Below, piece by piece: positions 20,801 to 27,276 of a stretch of DNA of 64,000 nt (positions are counted from its first letter, which is position 1; each line of letters begins with the position of its first letter). A model generated the notes under the pieces. The model was not told where the DNA came from. It did not search any database and saw nothing but the letters and a program-made list of their open reading frames with translations. The DNA comes from Psychroserpens sp. NJDZ02 (lineage in GTDB: Bacteria; Bacteroidota; Bacteroidia; Flavobacteriales; Flavobacteriaceae), in assembly GCF_004843725.1 (NCBI RefSeq), contig NZ_CP039451.1, positions 3,726,001 through 3,790,000 of the forward strand, written 5' to 3'. Position numbers and translations under genes: made by a program.

Positions 20801-22778
20801 TGACTGCCGTACAGCTAGACTCGTCTAGTTGTTCCCATATAATGGATGATGCTCCAGTAATATTTGTTTCAATAAGTGTTGAATCATTTATACCACATAA
20901 AAATATATTTGGTAATAATTTCCCATTGTTAGGACAAGTTACGACTTCATCAGCGTAAGGTATTACAGGATTTTCCAACGAACCACCAAAAAGGTCTACA
21001 TTAAATTGTTGTGTTATTGATTGACAAGGTGCTATAGCAGTGTTATATACATAATAAGTTCCTGTTTGATCAACAGTTATACTTTGACCAGTTCCAATTA
21101 CTGGCGATCCAGTATCACTAGTAGACCAAGAATAAGAATCGTATCCATCAGCAGCGGTCAATTCTAAAGTTGCCCCACATAATACTTCATTTTGAACAAA
21201 AGTACAGTCTAATTCTGCTAAGAAGTTAGTCGCTTGAGGTGTAAATAAACAACCGACGTTACTGTTTAAACTAGGATCATCTGTTAGTTCAAATTCAGAA
21301 TTTAAAGTTCCGTAATAAGTAGCATATGCTTGGTTGGTAACTATATTTGAACAAGCATCTGCTAATTGATTACAAGCATCAACAACACTGGCTTCTATTC
21401 TAATTTCATAGACAGGATCATTTTCTTCAACCAAATAATTTGCAACATCCAATAAAAGTGTTCGTGTTCCAGGATCGTAACTTGCTACTGTAACACCAGC
21501 AGGAAGGACTAAACCTGAAGGATAATCAAAAGTTATATTTACGGGTAAAATATCTTTAATTTGAAAACTGGTAGCATCATCATTTCCGGTATTTTGAAAA
21601 CCAATAACATAATTTAACGCATCTCCTAAATCAATCGTTGTTCCTGAAATGTCATTTCCTGCGTCATCTTCTACTGTTTTTGTCAATACAATATTGGGTT
21701 CAATTATATCTACTGCTAATGCAAAAAAGTAAGGAAAATAAGTGTCTCCATTCGTTTCTAAACTTACGATTGCCGATGTGGCATCATTAGCAATCACTAA
21801 GTTACTAGGATTATCAACAGCCAAAATACCTGTATCAAAACCTAAAGTATTTGTACTATTTGGTACTCTATCATCAACAGGTAAACCACTTAATTGAGTA
21901 ATAGAACTGTTAAAAAAGTTATTTTGGTCTCGATCATCACTTCTTAAAGCAGTACCATTAAGTCTTAAACGGTCACCAAAAATTTGTTTATCACCTTCTA
22001 ATGCTGCAAACGCAAAATTTGCTCGTACTGGAGTAGGATTAGGAACTGTTCTAAAACCACTAATTGGAATATCTGCGTTCGGATTTTCTGAAAGACTAAT
22101 TGCACTAAAACCATCAAAACTTGTTATTGATTTACCAGTTAATGTCGGATCTTCATAAACAATAAAAAGAGACCAACCAGCTGATTGACCTGTACCGTTA
22201 GAATCATCTTGGGATCTACCTTGAGCAGAAGACACATTAGCTACAGTATAAGTTCCTAAATCAGATACTGACCCAAAGGCCGTTACAATGTCTGTAACAT
22301 TTGCGTGACAGGCATAAGAATAACTATCCCCTCCATCAACAGAATTAGTACCGGCATCGTATATAACAGTACCTGTAATATCATTATAGCCCCCAGTAGG
22401 ACCTTTTAATTTAACGTCTGTAATTGATTGACTACCAGGATTAACCGCTGCCCAATATAAATCTGCTCTAATTATACGATAGCAGTCTATGTTTGGAATA
22501 GTTAAGTCTGCACTAGAAGAACTGAATGTAGAAGCATCACTATCAATGTCAATATATCGCATATTGACTTGGTTATTATATGCATTATTGTTATTAAAAG
22601 CAGAATTGCCAGGACCAAGAATATTGTTTCCAATAAGGACAATATCTCCTTTTACATCCATGTCAAATGTTGGCGGATTAGCATCAACAAAAGGCACATA
22701 ATTTTGACTATAAGATGTAAAGCCTAAAAACAGTATAAATGCCGTAATGAGAACTTTAGAAAAAGTAGGATTTTCCAT
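8898..22778 (-). CDS. sprB: SprB-type giant gliding adhesin (4626 aa), T9SS type B cargo
   Basis: A secreted cell-surface adhesin that is moved along the cell during gliding in flavobacteria. Order of parts: signal peptide (about 1-24); N-terminal beta domain (to about 355), including the motif DMDVKGDIVLIGNN; a DUF11-like repeat domain (about 360-480, with GDALNYVIGFQNTGND); and a Cys-rich linker region to about 715. About forty SprB repeats follow, to about residue 4535, each with the pattern C...DG.I.V...GG...Y.Y...L..G.Y...V.D..GC. A jelly-roll-like domain (about 1185-1390, ending AIDDIRVF) interrupts one of the early repeats. The C-terminus (about 4543-4626) is a type B T9SS sorting domain with YFTPNNDGVVDTW, FDRYGR and LPTGDYWYVV. 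It is shorter than F. johnsoniae SprB (about 6500 aa). Neighbours sprD (67 nt before) and sprF (22 nt after) confirm the assignment. Confidence 0.92.
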   Translation of the reverse strand: MENPTFSKVLITAFILFLGFTSYSQNYVPFVDANPPTFDMDVKGDIVLIGNNILGPGNSAFNNNNAYNNQVNMRYIDIDSDASTFSSSSADLTIPNIDCYRIIRADLYWAAVNPGSQSITDVKLKGPTGGYNDITGTVIYDAGTNSVDGGDSYSYACHANVTDIVTAFGSVSDLGTYTVANVSSAQGRSQDDSNGTGQSAGWSLFIVYEDPTLTGKSITSFDGFSAISLSENPNADIPISGFRTVPNPTPVRANFAFAALEGDKQIFGDRLRLNGTALRSDDRDQNNFFNSSITQLSGLPVDDRVPNSTNTLGFDTGILAVDNPSNLVIANDATSAIVSLETNGDTYFPYFFALAVDIIEPNIVLTKTVEDDAGNDISGTTIDLGDALNYVIGFQNTGNDDATSFQIKDILPVNITFDYPSGLVLPAGVTVASYDPGTRTLLLDVANYLVEENDPVYEIRIEASVVDACNQLADACSNIVTNQAYATYYGTLNSEFELTDDPSLNSNVGCLFTPQATNFLAELDCTFVQNEVLCGATLELTAADGYDSYSWSTSDTGSPVIGTGQSITVDQTGTYYVYNTAIAPCQSITQQFNVDLFGGSLENPVIPYADEVVTCPNNGKLLPNIFLCGINDSTLIETNITGASSIIWEQLDESSCTAVTNTDCANEDNSCVWNEVETGSDYLANTSGQFRLTINYAGGCFVQFYFNVYQNLLEATVVSTDIICTTDGSITVNNVPSGYEYSLDGVTYQDSNVFAIDTAGLYTVYIVQTGIDTNPCVFTVPDIQIRERNFTVTSTILQPLCNGDKGTIQLAANDVDPQYFYTLSMGGTVVNSVGPILENTYAFENLNPGTYTATVTTEDGCTYTEDVIIVEPDLLTATSAITSPLTCNDGEITVYPQGGTAPYFYFVNSTTDFQTVPEIVVTSAGTYNITVVDSNNCIATTSITLNDIPDPEYNITQTDVLCYNDTTGEIQINVTNANGYTLEFSINNGSTYTANPTFSNLSGGDYPVIIKYTLDTSECFTTVETITINQPDEALTATAGISALAGCGPSGEGTIRITNPQGGTPFPAPNLYEYSFDNQATWITSNESFVDPGSYTVYIRDANGCVFSMDDTILDQEPPAPTIEIGDTLFNCDGSGNATVTITNNGGTNYTYDYYIDGILNPNTADPQTFTNVPTGSHTVSVEYSLLDVPTFSNLLYETFGYGPNTTSPGINTTYYCFEHQIAPGACNGTTHINDGEYSVTSDIINPFGTWLDPVDHTPATTPPTQDGRFLVVNIGSSIPVTAILYEKQINDIIPNQPIQVEFAALNLLRVGTGGFDPNLVVDLIDAGGNVIDSYSTGDIPKTNNWIEYPSTPTTLDPGANTSLTFVLRSNVQQNGGNDVAIDDIRVFQLPASCTTVVDFPFIIDSGNAFTADITGTSMVTCSGDSDGEITIAAQNFDTTLGFQYSIDNGATWITQMTSPYTITGLTDDTYEVIIRYDDSVDTCEFPFTETITAPNPLTIDLTNTEVTCLDGATITVSATGGTPGYSFQLIDTVTPFTTTNFVNGVLTDVAAGAYTIELTDAAGCTESTTLTLDAPIAPTATISTASDFCFDPASGATIEVTASGGVTPYQYNINGGAFQDENDFANLTPGTYTIIVRDAFGCEVTLAAETIQPELVLNAVITKDLDCTATPDAEITGTITGGLAPFTYAVSENGSPYTDLGATGSPFTYAIPTAGTYQFQVTDAQGCTAESGINTIAAISTPTGTANGIDPLCFDDANGEIQLFAAGGAGGYSFSFNGGAFSSTSLFTGLDANTTTAITSDYTYQIQDINSCVSPIYTITLNNPTEIVATATLSNNTNCSTTTDITVAASGGTGTYTYSFNGSTAYTATNVLTVTNTATAQTITYSVRDGNGCIDTETIEIPPYNPLTGMTFADANVITCNDATTSVTVTPTDGIAPFIFEITAPASETSNVSGVSTGVFTNLAPGNYTFQITDANGCTISASHNIAPSINIAVANTNTDQVCFGSDDGTAIFTMTDVSSLGNYTYTLTPNVGTQTQTDNEVTVTDLPAGSYTFDVIDTATGCSTSASITIDPTTQITFTATGSNVNCNTDDSNITFTTLSGGTGIYTYAYVTSGGTAPITTDYSTSTTVDTSVLGLVIDVYVMDSNNCVVMDTVTIIRDDLPTVTATLDNQCTGTGNNFTITATATGIATLMYSIDGTNFQTGNTFTVTAGTYTITVRDGNGCIVTDTVTVNPQLTLAAVLDKDITCVLPQEAQITLTATGGDTIYTYEYSTDGGTTYTTMPTNVLNTTTPGSYIFMVTDASSCTVVTTTPIEITPAVTPDITVAQTGFINCSGEETGAISITPDTTLGQAPYVFEVYNTTTSTSYGSQTSGLPAGDYTVTVTDARGCTEVELITISEPSPIVLDFNVTPITCSSTGVSLGQIIINSVIGGTANYTYHVTGVNGYNQEVLNQDGATQVFEVVDFGIYEIIITDSNGCTFIEQNILVASPPDDLDINIDATILDCGLGGQADVSIGSSSSITGVGPFYFAIYTGPGMTWDGIPTGSPTWQLGTGVPVSTTFLGLTPDVTYTFVVYDDDTKCYYYETATTPIPTNSTLTVDSVVSNNITCTGSADGNVSFTINNTQTAPIDVTYEIFDSLTLAPVTPPATGSGTVPANGSLSVSNLGPLPFGNYFVTITETSGSNMDCGITTDPFNITESAILFNLTASVSSNENCNDLGVITGIASDGTAPYQYQILLASATAPDATSTAWASPNTFNEAAGDYTVYAIDAYGCIRDFDVTLVKDLEPTIDPQTSPCFVGNPINITITGAVTIGSPLYSMNGTTFVSSPDFTVASAGTYTLYIQDGNGCVASTPYIVNDQVLLSADLTKALDCTTSPNAEITLTASGGDSASYTYQVSTDGGVTFSPMATNVYSAATAGTYDFIVTDAAGCESTASQDVDAIIPTTFTTAETNVSCNGGSDGTITVTTTSATGPFMYQLDGGTPQSSNVFTGLSQGTSYIVTVIDASSCSYASAPITITEPIVLTATESLSAITNCDVATVITVLGQDGTPTGSGEYYYSFNGSGFTTTNTFTVNNNGTVQTINYIVRDANGCEVTGAIAVDPLDPPTDLDFSATPITCLVSTSDVTLTTTGGVTALSFEILSPASATTNTTGASTGIFTGLSVDNYTFQVTDGNGCSYQELYIVQDVDNIEVIGQLISDVTCNPGTDGEVTFTVSNFTGSYSYSINGAPTVTGQTSATVSVTGLTSASTQTILITDETTGCTATTSIDVAQATPLSLVLDTNINANCNDGAQVSVTASGGNGSYSYSFVVSGFPAGTYSSSNSAVLDPAISTAWEVYVQDTNSCVITTPLAITIDTDPIPTGITIAGSQCLSGTNDYSFTVSVASGIAPYEYSIGSGFQSSPDFTVNAAGTYTITVKDANGCINTAPYTIDDPIALTLAAISPSCSDDDGEITVTGINGTGSYTYALSPNPASVTLTGNVFSGVPSGTYVVTITDAATSCTNTASVTLDIATPVTFTATATDVTCNGESNGVITVDLPATNDNPVYTYEITAPIVVGPQNSNIFTGLAAGTYTVQVNSGKGCFETEDVIVAEPNIIVVSAPTVTQYECTTDTNTINYASITVSSVTGGSGTYTIYEFVESGTVVQSGASNVYTESDASGGTYTVNVYDDKGCLGTTTTTVVINPYIDLDTITVTVDNPITCNDLEDITVTASGSNGTPTNLEYTVEDVTGSVTGGVYSQTNTTGVFTGLDVANYIISVTNLDSGCTLQDVHYVNNPNTFDLIIDTVVDVTCFNDNDGSVNVTFIDDVVSATNPDQSGQFNYTVLDSSGTTVDSGTSIDAGPETITGLVGGTYTINATLTGNPFCTVTKNFTITRPTAALALTTTQTSVTCLDNMGTISAVGTGGWGNLEYELTGASNVPYSTNGEFTDLSAGSYTVNVRDFQGCIVSENIILALPTPIDATFTPNATLLSCFGDQDASITVTNVTGGQGANYTYTLNSSAPSVSNSGPQLSNVFTDLGAGTYSVTIEDGFNCTMTSVDIVINQPTEIDASLVNSSTQPCPIAYQLTLSATGGTGIYTYSDTSNFSNVLGTFTTSVVIPVTPGTYQYYVRDANGCVSIVSNEITIDVLPDLELTLTSDNPTINCFGDNSGTITASAQGGLGNYSYTLEDSLGNTIEVTTDNPATFTDLIAGTYTVTVSSNNCIMDSDSITITEPSSALQVDFEATDITCSGEDDGRLVITASGGTGIIKYAISPQLNQFFETNVFENLEAGTYTFIAQDVLGCYYTDTFTITDPEPVLIQIVSGSLLPENCEGDANGAFSIEISGGSLPYSVVLDDYDGTYTTGTATQTVFDFTNLNGGDHLLFIRDAVGCESEWNITFPEAVRIDPVAVVDYLCDNNVLSNTVTVNVDESITDLSLLQFSLDGVGSQASNIFTNVDHANGVDHYIEVTHANGCVQYTEFFTIEDYQPLTLVLVEGDEPGGIIAETTGGTGDYNYTLNNINYGSQSEYVVTEAGYYTVVVTDSAGCQAEARINIELVGPCISNYFTPNNDGVVDTWAPGCVEDFPDLTFDIFDRYGRKIATYRVGQYWDGTYNGTELPTGDYWYVVKTNSTLLDKEYVGHFTLYR
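10920..18055 (-). repeat. Second-order repeat in sprB: four blocks of seven SprB repeats
   Basis: Within sprB, repeat units seven apart resemble one another more than their neighbours. Marker units with a KDLDC/KDITC/KALDC core followed by AEITL or AQITL occur near 17780, 16035 and 14165, and the equivalent position is near 12445, giving a period of about 1.7-1.9 kb. The linkers agree: PIVL or EIVA before one unit, DLD/DLDF before the next, and a D-x-x-P linker six units on. This indicates that blocks of seven repeats (about 590 residues) were duplicated three times. The DNA copies are diverged, so the event is old or under diversifying selection. Confidence 0.7.
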
Positions 22779-22845
22779 TTTTTATTAGTTTTGTTTATTT
22801 AAAACACTGTTAGGTGCCATCAATAAAATAGGGATTAATTAGTGT

Positions 22846-25752
22846 TTAGTTTTTTATATTTAATATAGACATATTGCTATTGTATGCCTTGTTTCCTTTG
22901 TTCTTAGTTGCATTTTGAGCTTCTGGTAAATAATCAAATTTTTGATAATAAATGTAGTACTTACTGGTATTAACATCATAAAAGAAATTAATATTATTAA
23001 CTCCTGCTTTTACTGCTTTAGTCAGAAAGTCATTTCTTTTATTAATGTCTTTATGTACAGCTAACACAAGATAATAACCACTTTCTTCTTTATTAACATT
23101 TTCTAATATTTGAATATTATCACTTTGTTTCTCACCGAAATCAAAATCAGAAGCTGTAAGAGTTTCAGTACTTGGCATAGTAAAATCTTTTATGTTTTTC
23201 AATGCTGTTCTATCTTGCTTATAGCGTTCGTCTTCGTTATCAAATACAGCACGTTTAATTCTTCTTCTACGTTCGTACTCGGTTGATATTTTAATATCGG
23301 CTAATTTTTGTTCCAATTTAGATTTTGCGGCGATAGCCTCTTCTTGTTCAAATACTAGACGCTCCATAGTCTCATTGTAATACCTGTCAACGTTAGGTGA
23401 ATTTCCATCAGAGTTATTGTCATAGTAGTTTTGCAAGTTTTTAATCTGCTGATTTCTATCTTCAATACTCTTTTCTAAATCCAATTTAATTGCATTTAAT
23501 GCGTTGTTTTCCGCCGTAATACTTTTAAATGGTTTTGGTTTAACTACAATTCCTTGTTCTCCTAAATCATTTTCTTCTTTTAAGTCTTGAAGATCACTAT
23601 CTTTTACATTAATGATATCAGTAAATCTTTGAAGTAAATCACTCTGCGTCTTTTTGGATGCTTCCGTTTGATTAGAAATGGCTTGAATTTTTTGTCCGAC
23701 TGCATCTGTAAACTCTTCAGCAGGCGTTTCTTCAACCACTTCTTTAGCTTGTTGCTCTGCTAATAATTTTGCATCAGCTTCTTCCTTAGCTTTTTGTTCT
23801 GCTAATCGTTTAGCGTTTGCATCAGCTTCTTCTTTAGCTTGTTGCTCTGCTAATAATTTTGCATCAGCTTCTTCTTTAGCTTTTTGTTCTGCTAATCGTT
23901 TAGCATTAGCATCAGCTTCTTCTTTAGCTTTTTGTTCCGCTAATCGTTTAGCGTTTGCATCAGCTTCTTCTTTAGCTTTTTGTTCTGCTAATCGTTTAGC
24001 ATTGGCTTCAGCTTCTTCTTTAGCTTTTTGTTCTGCTAATCGTTTAGCGTTGGCATCAGCTTCTTCTTTAGCTTTTTGTTCCGCTAATCGTTTAGCGTTT
24101 GCATCAGCTTCTTCTTTAGCTTTTTGTTCTGCTAATCGTTTAGCATTGGCTTCAGCTTCCTCTTTAGCTTTTTGTTCTGCTAATCGTTTAGCGTTGGCAT
24201 CAGCTTCTTCTTTAGCATTGGCATCAGCTTCTTCTTTCGCTTTTTGTTCTGCTAATCGTTTAGCGTTTGCATCAGCTTCTTCTTTTGCTTTTTGTTCCGC
24301 TAATCGTTTAGCGTTGGCATCAGCTTCTTCTTTAGCTTTTTGTTCTGCTAATCGTTTAGCGTTTGCATCAGCTTCTTCTTTAGCTTTTTGTTCCGCTAAT
24401 CGTTTAGCATTGGCATCAGCTTCCTCTTTAGCTTTTTGTTCTGCTAATCGTTTAGCATTGGCATCAGCTTCTTCTTTTGCTTTTTGTTCTGCTAATCGTT
24501 TAGCATTAGCTTCAGCTTCTTCTTTAGCTTTTTGTTCTGCTAATCGTTTAGCATTCGCGTCAGCTTCGGCATCTACTTCGTTTGTAGCTTCTTGCTCTGC
24601 TAGTACTTTTGCTTCAGCTTCTTCTTTAGCTTTTTGTTCTGCTAATCGGTTAGCTTTTAGTTCTTCTCTAGCTTCTTGATCGGCTAATCGTTTCGCATCT
24701 GCATTTTCTTTATCTTTAGCCTTTTGTTCGGCAATAGCTTCTCTATCAACTTTAGGCTTCGATGGAGCTATTTTTTTACGTCTTTTAGGTTTACCAGAAA
24801 GTAATCCACTAACTTCATCATCACCACTATATTGATAATTTTCAGTGTTTTTGAATCTATAGGCTAATGTGATCTCATGCGATGGACCAAAATCTGTTAA
24901 ATCTCCAATCGCTTTTTCAAAATTATATTCAACAGCTATTTGCGGAGAAATATTAACACCTAAACCACCAGAAACACCATAAACGGAATTATAACCTGCT
25001 TGCGCCCAAATTCCTTTAGGAACAGTGAACATTGCCGTAGCAGATAGTATGGTTTCGTCTGTTTTAAATTCGGATTTTATTAAAGTTGAAAATTTAGTTT
25101 CATCAAAAAAGCCTCTTGTATCCAAATACCCTGTGTACATTAAATGTGCTTGAAGACCCTGTTCTGGATTATCTTCTAATATTAAAGAGGACTCTAAATT
25201 ATACGCTACCAAATTATTAATTGATAAACCAAAATCAAAAAAACCATTTCCGTAATTAATTCCAGGATTTACAGTTAATAAAAAGTTTTCAGGAACATTT
25301 TCTATAGATGGATCATCAAAGTTTGTAACAACACTACCTGTATTTAAACCACTTTTATAAGCGCCTATGTTTAAACCGAAAGTTAAATTACTATCTCTAT
25401 CTAATCTAACGTTGTAAGCGAAATTTAAGATTCCTCCAAAAGTCGTTAAAACACCATAATTTTGCTGAAATACAGCTAAACCGGCTCCAATATTTTCACC
25501 AAATCTACCAGAATAACTCCCTAAATAGGTTAGTGGTGCGTTCTCAAATTGTACCCATTCTCTTTTATTAGAAAAGCTAATATATTTATTTTGCTCTCTT
25601 ACAAAACTAAAAGTTGGATTAATAGCGAAACGGTTAAATGTTAATGAGTTTCTTACTGGAATATTAAGTGCAACAACGCCATCACCTTCTTGAGAAAGAG
25701 ACCTCTGAAAAGAACAGATACATAACACTAAAACTAGAAGGTATGTTTTCAT
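22846..25752 (-). CDS. sprD: SprD-like protein: PorP/SprF barrel fused to long charged coiled coil and SPOR-like end
   Basis: 968 residues. A signal peptide (1-20) leads into a PorP/SprF-type barrel (about 25-315, with SLTFNRFAINPTFSF and beta strands such as GVSGGLGVNISPQIAVEYNFE). A basic stretch (PKRRKKIAPSK) follows, then about 335 residues of Ala/Glu/Lys-rich helix built on AKRLAEQKAKEEADAN, and another helical region with a predicted coiled coil (about 690-840). The C-terminal 100 residues (YYLVLAVHKD...YYIYYQKFDYLPEAQNA) resemble a SPOR-type or PG-associated fold. In F. johnsoniae sprD sits between sprC and sprB and is needed for normal SprB function. Position and the PorP/SprF domain support the same role here. 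The gene starts 1 nt after the sprC stop, indicating coupled translation. The SPOR resemblance is by eye. Confidence 0.8.
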   Translation of the reverse strand: MKTYLLVLVLCICSFQRSLSQEGDGVVALNIPVRNSLTFNRFAINPTFSFVREQNKYISFSNKREWVQFENAPLTYLGSYSGRFGENIGAGLAVFQQNYGVLTTFGGILNFAYNVRLDRDSNLTFGLNIGAYKSGLNTGSVVTNFDDPSIENVPENFLLTVNPGINYGNGFFDFGLSINNLVAYNLESSLILEDNPEQGLQAHLMYTGYLDTRGFFDETKFSTLIKSEFKTDETILSATAMFTVPKGIWAQAGYNSVYGVSGGLGVNISPQIAVEYNFEKAIGDLTDFGPSHEITLAYRFKNTENYQYSGDDEVSGLLSGKPKRRKKIAPSKPKVDREAIAEQKAKDKENADAKRLADQEAREELKANRLAEQKAKEEAEAKVLAEQEATNEVDAEADANAKRLAEQKAKEEAEANAKRLAEQKAKEEADANAKRLAEQKAKEEADANAKRLAEQKAKEEADANAKRLAEQKAKEEADANAKRLAEQKAKEEADANAKRLAEQKAKEEADANAKEEADANAKRLAEQKAKEEAEANAKRLAEQKAKEEADANAKRLAEQKAKEEADANAKRLAEQKAKEEAEANAKRLAEQKAKEEADANAKRLAEQKAKEEADANAKRLAEQKAKEEADAKLLAEQQAKEEADANAKRLAEQKAKEEADAKLLAEQQAKEVVEETPAEEFTDAVGQKIQAISNQTEASKKTQSDLLQRFTDIINVKDSDLQDLKEENDLGEQGIVVKPKPFKSITAENNALNAIKLDLEKSIEDRNQQIKNLQNYYDNNSDGNSPNVDRYYNETMERLVFEQEEAIAAKSKLEQKLADIKISTEYERRRRIKRAVFDNEDERYKQDRTALKNIKDFTMPSTETLTASDFDFGEKQSDNIQILENVNKEESGYYLVLAVHKDINKRNDFLTKAVKAGVNNINFFYDVNTSKYYIYYQKFDYLPEAQNATKNKGNKAYNSNMSILNIKN
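23740..24560 (-). repeat. 48-bp in-frame tandem repeats in sprD
   Basis: About fifteen near-identical 48-bp units encode AKRLAEQKAKEEADAN, with D/E exchange in the third-last position. One unit near 24205-24228 is cut to 24 bp (NAKEEADA), and two units near the 3' side are the variant KLLAEQQ. The unit is a multiple of three, so changes in copy number lengthen or shorten the coiled coil without a frameshift. The reverse strand is also open for 225 codons, but only as a by-product of the repeat. Confidence 0.9.
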
Positions 25753-25753
25753 A

Positions 25754-27217
25754 TTATTTTATGATTGTAATTGAGCCTTTTCTAACTTCATTATCTGAGG
25801 TTGTTATTATGTAGTAAAATACTAAATTTATACTGGTAAGATTTAAGTCATTTTCAGGCCAGTTGTTTTGATAAGCATCTGTATTTACAACAACTTCACC
25901 ACGATTTGTAAGTATTGTTACTTGAGTATTTGACCCTACTACATATTGTGTTGGTATTATCCAAGTATCATTAATGCCGTCTCCATTAGGACTAATCATA
26001 TTAGGAATTAAATCGACTTCTGGAAATGGATCAAAAGGTTCTGTAACTTCAAATGAAAATATTTTAGTCGCTTCACAACCTGTATTTTGTGTAACAATAA
26101 CGGTGTAATTTCCGTAATCTGTAGCTTCAAAACTATCTGTGGTAGCAGTAGATATTAAAACGTCATCCAAATACCATTCAAACTCCGGTGAAATAGCAGT
26201 GTTAGTGATCACTACCGATAAAGATTCACCGTCTTCTATCGTATTGGTATCTTCTACATTGATTGAAGCCTCAAAAGTCTGACTGACTATAGTAATTTCT
26301 CCAGATGCAACACAACCACCCAAATCAACTTGAACACTATAAGTTCCAGATTCTGTAGTCTCATACATTTGCGTTGTAGCGCCACTGATACTATTTCCGT
26401 TTTCAAACCATTGGTAGCTATCTCCCGAAATAGTACTTAGGACATTAGGACCTTGGTCAGGACAAAATAAAGTCCCTAGGCTTGCCGATATACCAGCATC
26501 TGCACCTCCAGCACCTACTTCAGAAATAGTGACACGATTAGAAAAAGAATCAGAGGTACAGGTCCCATAATCTGTTTCGACAAAATAAGTACCTGCTTCG
26601 GTAACCATAAGAGAATTACCTGTAGCGACAAATTCTGACGTAGTTAATCCTGTGACGCGGTACCAATTGTATGTAAGAGATGGGTAGGCTAGGGGAGAGT
26701 CGTTATCTCCAGACCCAGGATTATCTATTGTTAATAAATAACTACCACCAGAGCAAAACACTCCTGTTTCTATTAAATTATTAATAGTAAATGGCGCATC
26801 TTGTAATTTATAATAAGCAGCAAAAGGAGCGGATCTACCGCTGGTTGCTGCAGGTGCAGAACTTTTTACACGAATTCTATAATTTTCTCCGGCAAGTGTA
26901 GTCGGAAAAGCAAAAGTTAAAGTGGCAGGTGAAGATGTTGCTGCACCTGAGCTAAGCAAATTTAAAGGTATAGGATTTGTAAAATCACCATCAGCATCAG
27001 ATAATTGTAAAGAAAACACATTTGAAGCCTCTAATTCATTCTCTGGATTAAAAAGAAAAGAAACAGTGTATTCATTAAAGTTTTCGTTAGCACAGGCTTG
27101 TGTAAAACCTAAATTTGGAGCACCTATAACTATCTGAGCATTCACTGTTTGTAGGGCAGTAAAAAGCAGTAGACAGACTAAGATACTTAGTGTGCATTTT
27201 TGTTTTTTGGTTTGCAT
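25754..27217 (-). CDS. sprC: SprC-like exported protein with type B T9SS sorting domain
   Basis: This 487-residue protein has a signal peptide (about 1-27, TVNAQ), a central region of Ig/PKD-like beta modules (repeated Y.W....L....SGTY.V patterns, for example ETTESGTYSVQVD and EATDYGNYTVIVT) and a C-terminal gliding-motility type B domain (about 405-487). That domain starts PNMISPNGDGINDTW, but its end lacks the usual WDG...TGxYYY core and reads NLVFYYIIT. It is the first gene of the sprC-D-B-F order and is followed 1 nt later by sprD. In F. johnsoniae SprC is needed for proper surface localisation of SprB. No promoter match is seen in the 59 nt upstream, so it may be read through from the preceding secreted-protein gene. 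Confidence 0.82.
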   Translation of the reverse strand: MQTKKQKCTLSILVCLLLFTALQTVNAQIVIGAPNLGFTQACANENFNEYTVSFLFNPENELEASNVFSLQLSDADGDFTNPIPLNLLSSGAATSSPATLTFAFPTTLAGENYRIRVKSSAPAATSGRSAPFAAYYKLQDAPFTINNLIETGVFCSGGSYLLTIDNPGSGDNDSPLAYPSLTYNWYRVTGLTTSEFVATGNSLMVTEAGTYFVETDYGTCTSDSFSNRVTISEVGAGGADAGISASLGTLFCPDQGPNVLSTISGDSYQWFENGNSISGATTQMYETTESGTYSVQVDLGGCVASGEITIVSQTFEASINVEDTNTIEDGESLSVVITNTAISPEFEWYLDDVLISTATTDSFEATDYGNYTVIVTQNTGCEATKIFSFEVTEPFDPFPEVDLIPNMISPNGDGINDTWIIPTQYVVGSNTQVTILTNRGEVVVNTDAYQNNWPENDLNLTSINLVFYYIITTSDNEVRKGSITIIK

Positions 27218-27276
27218 CTGGTTGGTGTAGTCTTCTATGCTATAAATTGCGGTGAAAAATTATTTTTTTTTTAAAA

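Noticed and set aside
24002..24679. 225-codon open frame on the plus strand opposite the sprD repeats
   Set aside because: It is the complement of the 48-bp repeat; its translation is a monotonous SANRLALASASSLAFC pattern without start context, promoter or family.
22846..25752. Tandem repeats considered as a CRISPR array
   Set aside because: Units are contiguous coding repeats without spacers and no cas gene is present.
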